Assembly: GCA_907163345.1 (NCBI GenBank)
Contig: CAJQUN010000014.1
Location: forward strand, 434,001 to 498,000
Length of the DNA: 64,000 nucleotides
Reading direction: 5' to 3'
DNA from: Haberlea rhodopensis
Lineage: Eukaryota; Streptophyta; Magnoliopsida; Lamiales; Gesneriaceae
Shown piece by piece: positions 10,786-23,709 of the stretch. The notes under the pieces were generated by a model that was not told where the DNA came from, searched no databases, and worked only from the letters and a program-made list of their open reading frames with translations. The translations under genes and the position numbers were made by a program. Positions within the stretch are counted from its first letter, which is position 1. Each line of letters opens with the position of its first letter.

Positions 10786-11931
10786 TGTAAGGACCCCCGT
10801 GCCCTTAACCCGTTATTAGTGTATTAAGCCATACCATTAGTGCATATAATCATACTATCAGGGGGAAAGACCATATGCAAGTGCAACACCATAGGCTATC
10901 CAGAACATTTCCTGCATTTAATCCACATAATATTCAAATTCCCTAACCAAGATTATTCATATAACATGCACCCTCATAATACACTAACATACTAGTTCAT
11001 TTAGCAATTCCATATCTAATTGCGTGCAAACCATAAATGAACAGAGAAGAGCCGTAGCCCATTTATACATTCCATATACACGTAATATGCACTCACATAA
11101 GAGCACCCAATGAATAAGCGTGTATCAAATGTATAAAACACTCTACAGGATACCGTTACTGGTGCTTCGATCCTGGAAGCACCTCTCAAGCGCAACTCGA
11201 TCTCGACTCTGGATCTGAGCGCCTATCCATCCAGCTCTGGTACTTCGATCCTGGAAGTACCTCTAATCAACAGCCCGAGTTCATCTCCAAAGCCGCTGCT
11301 GCACCTGTATCACCTGCCCCAACAGAGACAGCCCCCACACGGGGTGAGCATACCAATATCCCAAATCCAATAACCACAACAATACAATTCATAATTTACA
11401 ACAATGTAAATGCTATGAAATACAAAATATACTCCCTGGATGGTACCATCCTCATCCGGGGTTTCCTATACTGTCCCTGTTCTCAAAACACTGAAACCAT
11501 CAAATTCCCAAATGCTAGTTAATCATTACATTGATTAACAATTCCATAAGTCATATGCCAATATCATAATCAATAACATCAAATCATTAAACAATGATTA
11601 TAGACAATCCATGTTTCTCACTTATGGTTTCATGGCTCTACTTCATTGCTCGCTCTACAATAGCGGTATTCCATTTCCACGCATGCTCAATGGCAGTGGC
11701 GTCGTAATCGATGTTCGCTCAAAAGCGACAACATCCAATCCTTGCTCGCTCAAAGGAGGCACCATATGATTCACAATGCATGTATGTCCGTTTGTAGAAA
11801 TTCCCATAAACCATGTAATTCCAATGTCCATTCATTGCTAACGTCATATATCATGCATTTCCACACATATTCATTCCAATACAGTGTACCAAGCATTCAA
11901 CGATTGCGAATTATATAAAAGGGCTATGCTC

Positions 11932-12007
11932 GTACGTCATACGTACCTTAGAATTCCGTAGCTCGAGTCCAAACTTTGCTTGAGTTCCATACCTCGAGAA
12001 ATATGTG
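11932..12007 (-). other. LardE 3' LTR exon-like segment and GTACGT/ACGTAC palindrome
   Basis: On the minus strand TTTTAG precedes a 61-nt segment (11947-12007) ending CTAAG|GTACGT. The inverted arm ACGTAC follows after 3 bases. Unlike the TekA-TekD segments, this one contains an ATG. Confidence 0.6.
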
Positions 12008-12341
12008 CTAAAACACATAAACAACTCACAATCAAGTATAAGCATGCAACCACTTGTCCAAGCACGTTCAAGACTCCCAATCATATCGTCAATCCATGAC
12101 GATTACTAAAATAAAAGCCCCCCGGCTAAGCATGCATAATACCCAAAATATCTCATTTTATATGTTTAAAAGATAGCCAAGAATTCATCCGAGAATTTCA
12201 TTTAATTTACTTGGCTCCAACCAAACCATTTTAAAAGTCTAGCATTCCCATTGGAATGAGAACATTGCCCCGGAAGCCGATCATTTAAGTCGCAAATCCA
12301 AAATCCCACGAAAAAGCCAAGAATTCCAAAAATTACCTGCT

Positions 12342-12532
12342 GGCGATCGATCACTATAACGGGCGATCGATCGCTAGCCCCTTGGCGATCAATCGCTCGA
12401 TATGGCGATCGATCGCCAGACCACTCTGGCGCGAGGCGATCGATCGCTCCAAAAGTGGCGATCGATCGCCACAATGCTGAAAAGCCCACTGCCTGCATGC
12501 GATCGATCGCCTGCTACGGGCGATCGATCGCC
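12342..12532. repeat. GATCGATCG palindrome cluster in LardE 3' LTR
   Basis: Eight GATCGATC-type cores occur here, six of them perfect GCGATCGATCG. Two have single-base changes (GATCGATCAC, GATCAATCG). Confidence 0.92.
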
Positions 12533-13280
12533 ATGCCCTGCAACTCGAAAACCACAATTTTTAAAAGCTTGAAACCTCCACAAATCATACCCCAACTCCT
12601 CCCAACTCAGAACCACAACAAAACAACACCCAAGAACCTCCAACAAGGGTGTTAGACTTGAAGTAAAACAAACCCAAAAGTTTTTCAAGATTTTCATCAA
12701 AATCACCCAACCCAAACCTACCTGAAAACTCAACCAAAATCAACAAAACTACTATTAAAACAAAGCTACAAGAGAGGAGGAAGAGGTTACCAGCTTTTCT
12801 TCAAGAGATCCGGCCCCTAAATCGAGCCTCCGTCGATTTATCTCCAAAGAGAAAGGGTGAGGGTTAGGGGAGAGGGGTTGGCGTGTAAGGACGGGGAGAA
12901 GGAGAGAAATGGATTCCGAATGACGGAATCCCGAGTCCAACTGGTATATATAGCAAAATGCCCCAAAATACAAATACTCCCACAAATACATCATGATTAA
13001 TTAAAAATCATCTGTTTTCAAAAACTCTATCTCCAACATCAAATCCCCAAACTGGCCCCAACATAAGGTACCCCGGACTCCAAGTCTCACTAAAAACCCA
13101 ACTCATAGGTTTTCACCAAAATGAGAATACAATCTCAATCTTTGGATCCAACGATCCAAAATGCCCGATTAAACAACCTTGGGAGACGCAAAACCGCAAT
13201 TAATTCCTAATTGCCACAATAAAAATCCATCAAGGATTAAAACCACACCGGGATTAACACCATAAATCCCAGACATCACA

Positions 13281-16200
13281 ATTATCCCCCACTAATAAAA
13301 TTTCATCCTTGAAATTTGCACCGGCATACTCTACGTACACAAGGACTACAACAAAGTAAAGCCACAACCCCGATTCTGGACCACATTAGAATTGAATCAT
13401 CAACTGCGAGAACACCAATCTCGCACCAAGCTCTACAATAGAGCAAACACCAAAACCAATATAACCCGAAAGATAACGACATACCTCGATGTGAATCGTC
13501 CCGGAAGTCAGTCCACCATGACTGCAAATCAATCAAAACCCCATTGGTTCTAACATAGATATCTCTCCGTGATATCCACCACTCGCCCACGATGCTTAAC
13601 ACACATCGTTATGATGGGAACCACTAGTATACAATCAGTATACTCCCGGAATAATCCGGTTTCGCTTTCCCGATCATCTCCTCCAAAGGAGTAGTTGTAC
13701 CCCTGGCAACCCGGATCGGGTAAACCACGGTCATTAATCCACCCAAAACACATCACTACAGATGACTACAACCATGTGTTCCAAGAAGTCCCATCTTGGT
13801 CCAAAACACACTGTCGAGACTCTACAAGGTCCCAAGTTCCACCGAGGACATGCAAGACAAACAATAGCATTCCCAAACACGTGTCGATCGTGACACTAAA
13901 CAAATCCGAGTCCTGGCCACCCCTCATTTATCCTGGGATTCAACAATCCTAAAACAGGAAGGCTATCGAATTATCCAACAAGAACTACCATGGTCCCAAA
14001 ACACGACAATCCCTCCTCAGGGAAGTCAAACAACCCTCACGATCATTCATCAGAATGTATCGTGTCATCGAGATTACCGATCTTGAATTGCCACAATCTC
14101 CCACCGGAGATTCATCAAATCAAGCACACTAACCCGACGTTCAACAAGGAATGAAATAGAGTTGGCATTTGTATACACACACGGGTATACATTTCTAAGC
14201 ACCAACACAACAGGCACACTCAAGCAATAGACTCGGGTATCTCCAAACATACCCAAAGTCCCAAAACCTACGGCCAAATCTCGATTATTCTCACTCCACG
14301 GAGAATAGTGGTCGACAGACCAAAGCCAAAAGGTATGATTTCAACATCAACACCACACAACCAACGCAACGAATCTCTCAAAAGATTCAACCGGCAGGTG
14401 TATCAATACCGCCTTTCCTACAAGGATAATGTCATGTATCCATGACCCTACAACCTCGAACCACAGTCCGGAAAACTGGGTATATACATACCAACATATA
14501 TCTCGGAACCAAAATATGCAACTGGTTCAGAATAGTGCATCGAAGCCACTATTATCAAATCGAAACTCGTATACGCCATGTATACTCAATCAACGATGCC
14601 CTGTACTATTGCCATAGTACTCCACACTCGAGCATCACCCCAGAGACGTCTCCTCGAACGTCTCACTGGAAGTACGAAGCCATCACCTAGTCCAACACTG
14701 GTAGGGCTTACCCTGGTTGATACGCGATCAACCCTCAACAAATACTAGCTGTCTCCATTACAGTACTAACCAGATCTCTTCAAGAGATAAAGTCAATATA
14801 GTAGTGTCACCCCACTGACTATACCACACAATTACAATTGTGACTTCCGTCGCATACCATATGCAAAGATGCTCAACCAGAGCTAACAACGACTTGTCGA
14901 CGCTCACGTTGGTATTTCCAACAGAAATTGAGTTGTCCCCAAAACAAGTCCCTTAAAACATTTGACGTATAAACGACTGCATGAGGTATTCCCTGCCTCA
15001 ATTATCATGCCACAGAGAGACTGCGAGAGTCTACTAAAAGTCCTCATCGTATCATCATACGATTCACTGAACTCGAATCCAACGAGCAGTATAACGGCTA
15101 TCATAAGCACACTATAACATTGCCACGGTACCTAGCTAACAAGCGCTGCCTCCAAAGGCTTATAACAAGTCCACCAACAAAGCATACGTTCTATTTTGGT
15201 ATACCATACGATACAAACCATTAGGGTAGTGGGTCATCGCCCAACATACCTCTAAAACACCAAGCATAATGGACAACCCGGTGTCCTTGCTCAACTATGA
15301 TGCAATCATAAACCATTAAGACTTATTCCACACCCTCAGGGTGGGTGTAATCATGACTACCACACATCACAATGACAAGCGAGTAGTTTCCTCAATGACT
15401 ACTCTTACCACCAATCACTTGGCAACAGTCATCCCAACGAGTATACCCAAAGCTATCACTACTCGAAAATATCTACTTCTATTACATGATGCGGTACTCT
15501 CACCGGTACAATGCATCCAATAATCCATCGAGCAACTTGCTCGGCGAAAAGGTCTCATCAACTAGTGACCCAGACTCTACCATGTGCTCACCATCGGCAC
15601 CCAAACCATACAACCAAATACATAAACATGAATGTATTAATCATCAAAACGATGCTACATGTCTACATAGAACATCCACTATGTCATCGTCATCCCGTGA
15701 CGGTACCTGTCAACATATGACTTGAAATAACATCGTCGACTCGTGACGGTATATGTCGATACACGACGTCCATAGCCTCATCGTCAAACACAAGACGGTG
15801 TAAGTATATCAATGTATATCATCCACAATAGTGCTAATAAAACAGCAATAAACCATACCTCATCGCTAATGAGATAGCGGCATACCTGTCTCCGTCATCC
15901 AACAGTGGTACGCAATCAGCACCCATCGCTCACAGGCGGCATAATCCAGTGCTACGTACATAGCGGTATAACCCCATCGCTATAGAATCAGCGGAATAAT
16001 CCCTCGTCATAGAGTCAGCGGCATGAAACATCGCTATAGATATCCGGCGGCATGAACCATCGCCAATAGAATAGCGGAATGAACCATCGCTCTGAATACC
16101 CGACGGCATAAACCATCGCCAATAGAATAGCGGAATGAACCATCGTATGAACACCTGGCGGCATAAACCATCGCCAAAATAATAGCGGAATGAACCATCG

Positions 16201-17277
16201 CTATGAACACCTGGCGGCATAAACCATCGCCAATAGAATAGCGGAATGAACCATCGCTATGAACACCTGGCGATATAAACCATCGCCAATAGAATATCAG
16301 AATGAACCATCGCGATGAACACCTGGCGGCATAAACCATCGCCAATAGAATAGCCGGTCCCTAGTCATTGTTACGGTAGTGTATTTTAATGCCCCTCGCT
16401 TAAACAAAACATGTCGTACTCCCACCCCTCGCTTCACATATAGGCGGCATAGAATAACCTCGCTTAAATGGACATGCGGCGCTCCCACACCTCGCTTCAC
16501 ATTTTAGCGGCAAATATTATTTCCTCGCCTCATATGATAACCACGCTTCAATGTGACATGCGGCGCTCCCACCGCTCGCTTCACATTTTAGCGGCACAAA
16601 ACAATAAATAGTGGCAAGCATTTAATACATCATTCATCCATAACAATGACTCATGGGATATTCACCAAGTATCCCGTTTATACCTGCAACACAAAGCATA
16701 TTCCATATTCCAACATACATCATTATGAGTGTATTTTAATGCACCTCGCTCAAATGCGACATGCGGCACTCCCACCCCTCGCTTCAACATTTGGCGGCAG
16801 AGCTTTAAATCATCACTCCATTGTACACATGCAACCACAATGCATAATTCCATGATGTATATAAAACGTAGGTTACCGTTTCGTGTCTTTCAACCCTGGC
16901 CTTAGCCTTTCGCGTCATAGTGTCCCTACAGGAACAATCCCAAACCGTGAGCATACGATAATCCATATTCCCCACAATATGATTATAATGAGTAAATGCA
17001 TAAACTATGAGTAAAAAGTACTTCCTGTATCCCAATGCATTTCAAAATGCTCCATTTGGTTGTCCCTGTGTCACAACTCACAATCATAATCAACAGATTA
17101 TATTATGATTCTATAGATGTCATGACATATAATCGTTTCACTATGCTCACATATCACAAATGCACATAAGCAAGATAGTTGTGCCACACAACGCTAACTA
17201 CTATCATGCATAAATATGTGCTACCCATCCTTATCAGCGTGTTCCAGGCCTTCAACAGCCCCAAAGAGATAACCACT
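13281..17277 (-). mobile_element. LardE internal region, non-coding
   Basis: About 4 kb between the two LTRs. The end next to 13280 has the minus-strand motif AATTTCAAGGATGAAATT and a G-rich polypurine tract, the same 3' signals as in the coding gypsy elements. I could not find protease, RT, RNase H or integrase motifs in any frame, and the longest ORFs (about 100 codons) look unlike Gag or Pol. The zone 16380-17100 holds pieces that look like gypsy LTR interior (CAGGGACAACCAAA and TGTTCCTGTAGGG on the minus strand, and GCGAGGGGTGGGAGTGCCGCATG-like modules near 16750) in a different order from TekB. The stretch 13330-15850 has nothing I recognise. Confidence 0.8.
15858..16355. repeat. 56-bp minisatellite in LardE interior
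   Basis: From about 16043 there are five to six tandem 56-bp units containing CCATCGCCAATAGAATAGCG. Degraded units reach back to about 15858. On the minus strand the unit is built from GCGATGG and CCGC blocks, like the shorter GCGATGG...CCGC modules at 61765-61940 in the TekA2 LTR. Confidence 0.9.
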
Positions 17278-17289
17278 GCTCTGATACCA
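17278..17289 (-). promoter_or_regulatory. LardE primer-binding site (tRNA-iMet)
   Basis: GCTCTGATACCA on the plus strand is the reverse complement of TGGTATCAGAGC. It lies four bases from the LTR at 17294 and proves the minus orientation of LardE. Confidence 0.92.
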
Positions 17290-18440
17290 CTAATGTAAGG
17301 ACCCCCGTGCCATTAACCCGTTATTAGTGTATTAAGCCATACCATTAGTGCATATAATCATACTATCAGGGGGAAAAACCATATGCAAGTGCAACACCAT
17401 ATGCTATCCAGAAAATTTCCTGCATTTAATCCACATAATATTCAAATTCCCCAACCAAGATTATTCATATAACATGCACCCTCATAATACACTAACATAC
17501 TCTTAGTTCATTTAGCAATTCCATATCTAATTCCGTGCAAACCATAAATGAACAGAGAAGAGCCGTAGCCCATTTATACATTCCATATACACGTAATATG
17601 TACTCACATAAGAGCACCCAATGAATAAGCGTGTATCTAATGTATAAAACACTCTACTGGATACCGTTACTGGTGCTTCGATCCTAGAAGCACCTCTCAA
17701 GCGCAACTCGATCTTGACTCTGGATCTGAGTGCCTATCCATCCAGCTCTAGTACTTCGATCCTGGAAGTACCTCTAATCAACAGCCCGAGTTCATCTCCA
17801 AAGCCGCTGCTGCACCTGTATACTGCCCCAACAGAGACATCCCCCACACGGGGTGAGCATACCAATATCCCAAATCCAATAACCACAACAATACAATTCA
17901 TAATTTACAACAATGTAAATGCTATGAAATACAAAATATAATCCCTGGATGGTATCATCCTCATCCGGGGTTTCCTGTACTGTCCCTGTTCTCAAAACAC
18001 TGAAACCATCAAATTCCCAAATGCTAGTTAATCATTACATTGATTAACAATTCCATAAGTCATATGCCAATATCATAATCAATAACATCAAATCATTAAA
18101 CAATGATTATAGACAATCCATGTTTCTCACTTATGGTTTCATAGCTCTACTTCATTGCTCGCTCTACAATAGCGGCATTCCATTTCCATGCATGCTCAAT
18201 GGCAATGGCGTCGTAATCGATGTTCGCTCAAAAGCGACAACATCCAATCCTTGCTCGCTCAAAGGCGGCACCATATGATTCACAATGCATGTATGTCCGT
18301 TTGTAGAAATTCCCATAAACCATGTAATTCCAATGTCCATTCATTGCTAACGTCATATATCATGCATTTCCACACATATTCATTCCATTACAGTGTACCA
18401 AGCATTCAACGATTGCAAATTATATAAAAGGGCTATGCTC

Positions 18441-18516
18441 GTACGTCATACGTACCTTAGAGTTCCGTAGCTCGAGTCCAAACTTTGCTTGAGTTCCATA
18501 CCTCGAGAAATATGTG
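18441..18516 (-). other. LardE 5' LTR exon-like segment and palindrome
   Basis: This has the same 61-nt segment (18456-18516) and the GTACGT-N3-ACGTAC arrangement as 11932-12007. The arms are unchanged although the LTRs have diverged by about 3%. Confidence 0.6.
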
Positions 18517-18850
18517 CTAAAACACGTAAACAACTCACAATCAAGTATAAGCATGCAACCACGTGTCCAAGCACGTTCTAGACTCCCAATCATATCGTCA
18601 ATCCATGACGATTACTGAAATAAAAGCCCCCCAGCTAAGCATGCATAATACCCAAAATATCTCATTTTATATGTTTAAAAGATAGCCAAGAATTCATCCG
18701 AGAATTCCATTTAATTTACTTGGCTCCAACCAAACCATTTTAAAAGTCTAGCATTCCCATTGGAATGAGAACATTGCCCCGGAAGCCGACCATTTAAGTC
18801 GCAAATCCAAAATCCCACGAAAAAGCGAAGAATTCCAAAAATTACCTGCT

Positions 18851-19041
18851 GGCGATCGATCGCTATACCGGGCGATCGATCGCTAGCCCCTTGGCGATCG
18901 ATAGCTCGATATGGCGATCGATCGCCAGACCACTCTGGCGCGAGGCGATCGATCGCTCCAAAAGTGGCGATCGATCGCCACAATGCTGAAAAGCCCACTT
19001 CCTGCATGCGATCGATCGCCTGCTACGGGCGATCGATCGCC
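18851..19041. repeat. GATCGATCG palindrome cluster in LardE 5' LTR
   Basis: Eight cores at the same spacing as 12342-12532. The copy that is degenerate in one LTR is often perfect in the other, so the ancestor probably had eight perfect palindromes. Confidence 0.92.
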
Positions 19042-20270
19042 ATGCCCTGCAACTCGAAAACCACCATTTTTAAAAGCTTGAAACCTCCACAAATCATACC
19101 CCAACTCCTCCCAACTAAAAGTCACAACAAAACAACACCCAAGAACCTCCAACAAGGGTGTTAGACTTGAATTAAAACAAACCCAAAAGTTTTTCAAAAT
19201 TTTCATCAAAATCACCCAACCCAAACCAACCTCAAAACTCAACCAAAATCAACAAAACAACTATCAAAACAAAGCTACAAGAGAGGAGGAAGAGGTTACC
19301 AACTTTTCTTCAAGAGATCCGGCCCATAAATCGAGCCTCCGTCGATTTTTCTCCAAAGAGACAGGGTGAGGGTTAGGGAGAGGGGTTGGCGTGTAAGGAG
19401 GGGGAGAAGGAGAGAAATTGATTCCGAATGACGGAATCCCGAGTCCAACTGGTATATATAGCAAAATGCCCCAAAATACCAATAGTCCCACAAATACATC
19501 ATGATTCATTAAAAATAATCTGTTTTCAAAAACTCTCTCTCTAACATCAAATCCCCAAACTGGCCCCAACATAAGGTACCCCGGACTCCAAGTGTGATGC
19601 CCCGAAATTAATTAATTGCAATCAAGGCATTAATTATGTTTATATGATGAATCATGTGTTGATGGATTTATGTGTTGGGTATTAAGATGTTAACATGATT
19701 TAATTGTGTTAATTATTAAATATGAGGAGGATGTGATTTTAGATGAAGTTTGGAGCATTTTTGTAAAATGCTTTTAAAATATTATGTTGGAGCATTTTAT
19801 ACATCATGTTAAGTTTGGGGTACATTTTTAAATTAAGTTGAAGACAACCCCTTTTAATCTTTTACCCACCACTTTAACCCCTCTATACCTTTCACTTTAT
19901 TAAAAATCCCCAAATCACTTCCCAAACCCCAAACCCTCCCATTTTCGAGTTCCACCAAAAGAGAAGAAGAAAAGTTCCACAAAAACTTTGTTTGTGTGAT
20001 CTTTGCTAGGATTTGGAGCCTACAAGAGGTATGGAACCATTCCTATAAGTTTTATGATGTTTGGTGTTGAAATGGGTTAAGTTTTTGATGTTTTATGTGG
20101 ATTTGTTTGGGTATGTGTTGTTTATGGTTGGGGTATGATTTTTGAAGTGTTTTATGTTGGTTTTAGTGGGTTATAATGTTATTGTTGTTGTTGGGAAGTT
20201 TGGTGTTGAAAGGGTTGAAGATGAGCTTGCAAATGCACATGGAAATGGTGAAATCGCGGCCACTGTAAGT

Positions 20271-20482
20271 GGCGATCGATCGCTACAAAAGCAGCGATCG
20301 ATCGCCGAGAAGCAGTACGCGAAGAAGAGCTTAGGCGATCGATCACCTCAAATGGCGCGATCGATCGCCAACGTTCAGTAGCCAAATAAGCATCAGGCGA
20401 TCGATCGCCTCATTTTGAGCGATCGATCGCCGCTAAGTGAAAAATCAGGCGATCGATCGCCTCATTTTGAGCGATCGATCGC
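20271..20482. repeat. GATCGATCG palindrome cluster in TekA 5' LTR
   Basis: Eight cores, most of them 12-bp perfect palindromes GCGATCGATCGC, separated by 15-30 bp. Confidence 0.93.
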
Positions 20483-20576
20483 CACTGTTCAAAAGATGAA
20501 AAAATGTTGTTTTTTGTTGAATTTTTGGTATTGGGCTATTGTCTAGCTTCTAATATCAATTTGTATGGTTATGTAG

Positions 20577-20660
20577 AACCGTCCCAGGTACCCACGACTT
20601 CAAGGAGATAAAGTCTACGGTTTCTCCTCCTTTCGGAATTAAGGTACGTAAGAGACGTAC
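20577..20660 (+). other. TekA 5' LTR exon-like segment and palindrome
   Basis: GGTTATGTAG precedes a 67-nt segment ending ATTAAG|GTACGTAAG. The inverted ACGTAC is at 20655-20660. A branch-point-like CTTCTAATAT lies about 27 nt before the acceptor. The segment has no ATG. Confidence 0.6.
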
Positions 20661-20689
20661 GAGCATCGGACGTTAAACCATACCCTTAC

Positions 20690-21023
20690 CTATTATGATG
20701 ATGTTTACGATGATGATGTTTATGATGATGTTTTCAATGATGATGTTTATGATGAGGTTATGATGATGATGCTTATGACGATGTTATGATAATGATGCTT
20801 ACGATGACGTTTACGATGATGATGCTTATGATGATGTTTATGATGATGATGTTTATGATGACGTCTATGATGACGAAGTTTATGATAAGGTCATACGACG
20901 TGTATGATTGGGTAAGACGCCCATGTGGTAAGATGCCACCCAAAGTATGTGAGTGGGTAAGATGCCCCGTGGTAAGATGCCACGCAATGTTTATGATATG
21001 GTAAGACGCCATACGATTGGGTA
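20690..21023. repeat. GATGATGTTTA microsatellite and GGTAAGATGCC repeats
   Basis: Trinucleotide-like GATGAT runs (20690-20890) are followed by four to five GGTAAGAYGCC motifs. The long poly-Met or Ile/Val-rich reading frames here are artefacts of the repeat. Confidence 0.9.
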
Positions 21024-21028
21024 AGACG

Positions 21029-22524
21029 TGTTGGGATATGCCCTAAGACAAGTCATTAGATGATTGTTTAAGACATACAATGTTTATGGATTTATGAATG
21101 GCAATTCATTATTATATATTATTCTTTTAACTGTGCATTGTGAATTAATATATATGTTAATGTCCTTAGAATAATATTGTATTATTCTTAAAGATGTTCC
21201 TAGTCAAGTATTATCATGAATGGGATAATGATAATACGTAGAGACTAGTATATGTTGATCGATGAATTGTTCATTGATATGAGATATCAAATCAACATAT
21301 GGGTACATGTTAGAGAACGATGTACTGAACAGACCCACCATGAGAATGCAACATGGATAGTTATATGATCGTCATATGCAATTCTCATAGTGATAATAAT
21401 GTATGTAATCCTTACGACTTGTGATCATCAGAGATCCCAACATAAGGAGTTATGTATCTTGATATCGTCAAACGTTACCCGTAACAGGGTATACTATAAA
21501 GGCGACTATTGGATACACTACGAATTATGTAGAGGGATGTTGACTGATCGAGATAGGATTTGTCCCTCCTATATAACAGGAGATGTGTTTGGCCCTTGAT
21601 CAAGTGAGAACTAAAATGCATGGCCATGCTCGAATGAGTCGATATGAGATATCGAGCTTATTCGTTTATTCTAGTTCTACTTGGGGATCAAGAAATAGAG
21701 ATTGAATATACGAGTATGACTATTCCATGACTCGTGTTCAATCTAAACACAAAGGACAAAGGGATTAAGTTACATGGTTAATATTATCACAAGTTCTAAA
21801 GGTTATGTCGAGTCATTGACATTCTCGTAATTTGGGTAGCATCGATGTGTTGCTAGATACCGCTCGATGCTTGCAACATAAAATGAGATTTTATGTCACT
21901 GCCAACATTACGAGATCCTATCGGGTCGCACAAAAGATTAAATCGAGAAGGGAAATTAAATTCATGGGATGAATTAAATAATTAAGAGGAGTCTTAATTA
22001 ATAATCATAAGGATTAATTAAATCATGGGCTTAAGCCCATGAAGCTTTAAGAAAGCCTTTAATTAATTATATTTAATATGATTGCAAGGTGATAAATTGT
22101 AAGACAACTTTCATATCACACTAACCTAAATCAAGAAGGAAGCACACGGCCTCCACAACCAAAAAGGCTCTCGGTTTTCTCATCATAGCCGAGGAGATTT
22201 TTGAGTTTGGTGCGAGCCATTCGATTGAGAATCGAGTGTTCTTTCTTGTTCCGATTTAATAACTTGTCTAGCAACTTGTTATTAAATCATCCCTTCACTC
22301 GATTCGATCGTGTGGATACCGTTGAGGCAAAACCATTCGAGTTTTGCTATTGACTCGGAGAAGGCGTAAGACGTGGTGCAGCTCCGTGGATTCGGCTTCA
22401 AACGCGCTACAAGGGTAAGACACTTGTAATTCTCTAATCCGATATGAATCCCTATGTATAGATCACTGGTTTGTAATCCCAAAATTTTATTCCGCTGCGT
22501 TGTATGCTCATGGGGTTACTTACA
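21029..22524 (+). mobile_element. Cop1 5' LTR (1496 bp)
   Basis: Complete LTR, TG...CA ends, followed by the primer-binding site. Confidence 0.96.
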
Positions 22525-22525
22525 G

Positions 22526-22537
22526 TGGTATCAGAGC
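22526..22537 (+). promoter_or_regulatory. Cop1 primer-binding site (tRNA-iMet)
   Basis: TGGTATCAGAGC lies one base after the LTR end and is complementary to the 3' end of plant initiator tRNA-Met. Confidence 0.93.
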
Positions 22538-23510
22538 CGTGTACAAGGCTCATATCGGATTTTATGTGGTTAAATAGTTTAATTATGTTAGAATTAATAT
22601 TGCATGCTATTTAAAACTGTATTTTCATATATGATATGGAAAAATCGATTTTGTGAAGATCATCGTATGATAATATATATGATATAATTGACGGATCGAA
22701 ATATATGATAATTCGTGATCAAAAACCGGAACATGGCTCGTGTAGGCTGTGACATCCCCGAAATGGTTAATTGCTATTGGGCTTTAATTGTGTTTACATG
22801 ATTAATTATGTGGTAATTGATTATGTTTTGGGATTTATTTACCTTATGGAGAATGCATGGTCATATGGATAGGGTGACCCGGGGTTGCATTTCAAGGTGC
22901 ATGTGGTGCATGTTGGGTAAATATTATGGGAAGCATGATTTATTTGCCTTGGTTAGCAATTTATTAGAAATCATGTGTTAATTGATATTATGGTGCATTT
23001 TGAGTAAATGCTTTGAAAAATATCATGTTGGGGTGTTTTATACACCATGGGATTCTTTGGCATGCATTTTAAATTAAAAAACCCACCCTTTATTTCCAAC
23101 TCTTATAACACTTTACCAAAATCATTTCCAAACACCCAAACCCTTCTCTTTTCTTCACATTTTCGTTCTTGAGCTTTAAGGTGGAGAGAAGTCCTTGCAA
23201 AATCTTGTTTTGAGGAGATTGTTGGGTGATTTGAGATCCCCAAGAGGTATGGGTACCTCATTGTTAATTTTGTAAGGTTTTATTTGAGTTTAGTTTGGTT
23301 TTAAAGGGTTTAAAATGGGTTTGAGTTGGGTGTTGTGGTTTTGGTAGTGTTTTGGTTGGATGTGGTATATTTGAGTTTGTTATGATGTTTAGTGTTGGTT
23401 TTGAGTTATTGGTATTGGTTGGTGTTGGTGTATGTGGGTTTAGATGAGTTGGGGAAAGAGATGGGTGAATAGTGCCCGAATCTCGATTTCCCGCAGCTCG
23501 GCGATCGATC

Positions 23511-23709
23511 GGCGATTTTCTCGCGATCGATCGCGAGCTGCAGGGCTGAGGCAGTAAGCCTCAGCGATCGATCGCGAACTTGGCGCGATCGATCGGCGAG
23601 GCCGCGATCGATCGGCGCTAGCTCCGCGATCGATCGCGGATTGTGCAATTTTGTTGCCCGAGACAGTGTGTTCTCGCGATCGATCGGGGCTTGATGGCGA
23701 TCGATCGCG
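23511..23709. repeat. GATCGATCG palindrome cluster in TekB 5' LTR
   Basis: Eight GCGATCGATCG cores in 200 bp. Confidence 0.93.

Larger units (their letters stand above)
10786..13280 (-). mobile_element. LardE 3' LTR (2495 bp)
   Basis: On the minus strand it starts TGTGATGTCTGGGATTTATGG and ends GGGTCCTTACA. It has a TATA box, TATATATA (12945-12952, read in reverse), then a small ATTCCG/CGGAAT inverted repeat, a donor-like site near 12790, the GATCGATCG cluster, and an exon-like segment with palindrome. It ends with an acceptor-like GTTGGGGCAG near 11315. It contains one ccaag at about 13090 in undisturbed sequence, so it is the natural empty-site reference for the TekA insertion in the other LTR. 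Confidence 0.9.
17294..19592 (-). mobile_element. LardE 5' LTR, larger part
   Basis: This is about 97% like the other LardE LTR. It has the GATCGATCG cluster at 18851-19041 and TATATATA at 19453-19460. It is split at 19592 by TekA and resumes at 45815-46011. The joined length (2496 bp) equals the intact copy to within a base. The ccaag at 19588-19592 is the TekA target duplication. Confidence 0.92.
19593..21028 (+). mobile_element. TekA 5' LTR, first part
   Basis: Donor-like CAAGAG|GTATGG near 20027, GATCGATCG cluster 20271-20482, exon-like 20577-20643, and the start of the GATGATGTTTA and GGTAAGATGCC repeat zone. It is cut at 21028 by Cop1 (duplicated agacg at 21024-21028) and continues at 38621. 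Confidence 0.93.

Noticed and set aside
10535..10819. A possible fusion of gag to new coding sequence past 10786
   Set aside because: The last codons come from the LardE LTR end. The insertion with TSD gatgc explains them.
13303..13602. A 99-codon minus frame in the LardE interior as a gene
   Set aside because: It overlaps the PPT side of the element, has no known motif and no similarity to Gag or Pol. Likely chance.
20773..21012. Met- or Ile/Val-rich frames over the GATGAT arrays (also 45057-45431, 61019-61270)
   Set aside because: Artefacts of a simple repeat with no stop codons in some frames.
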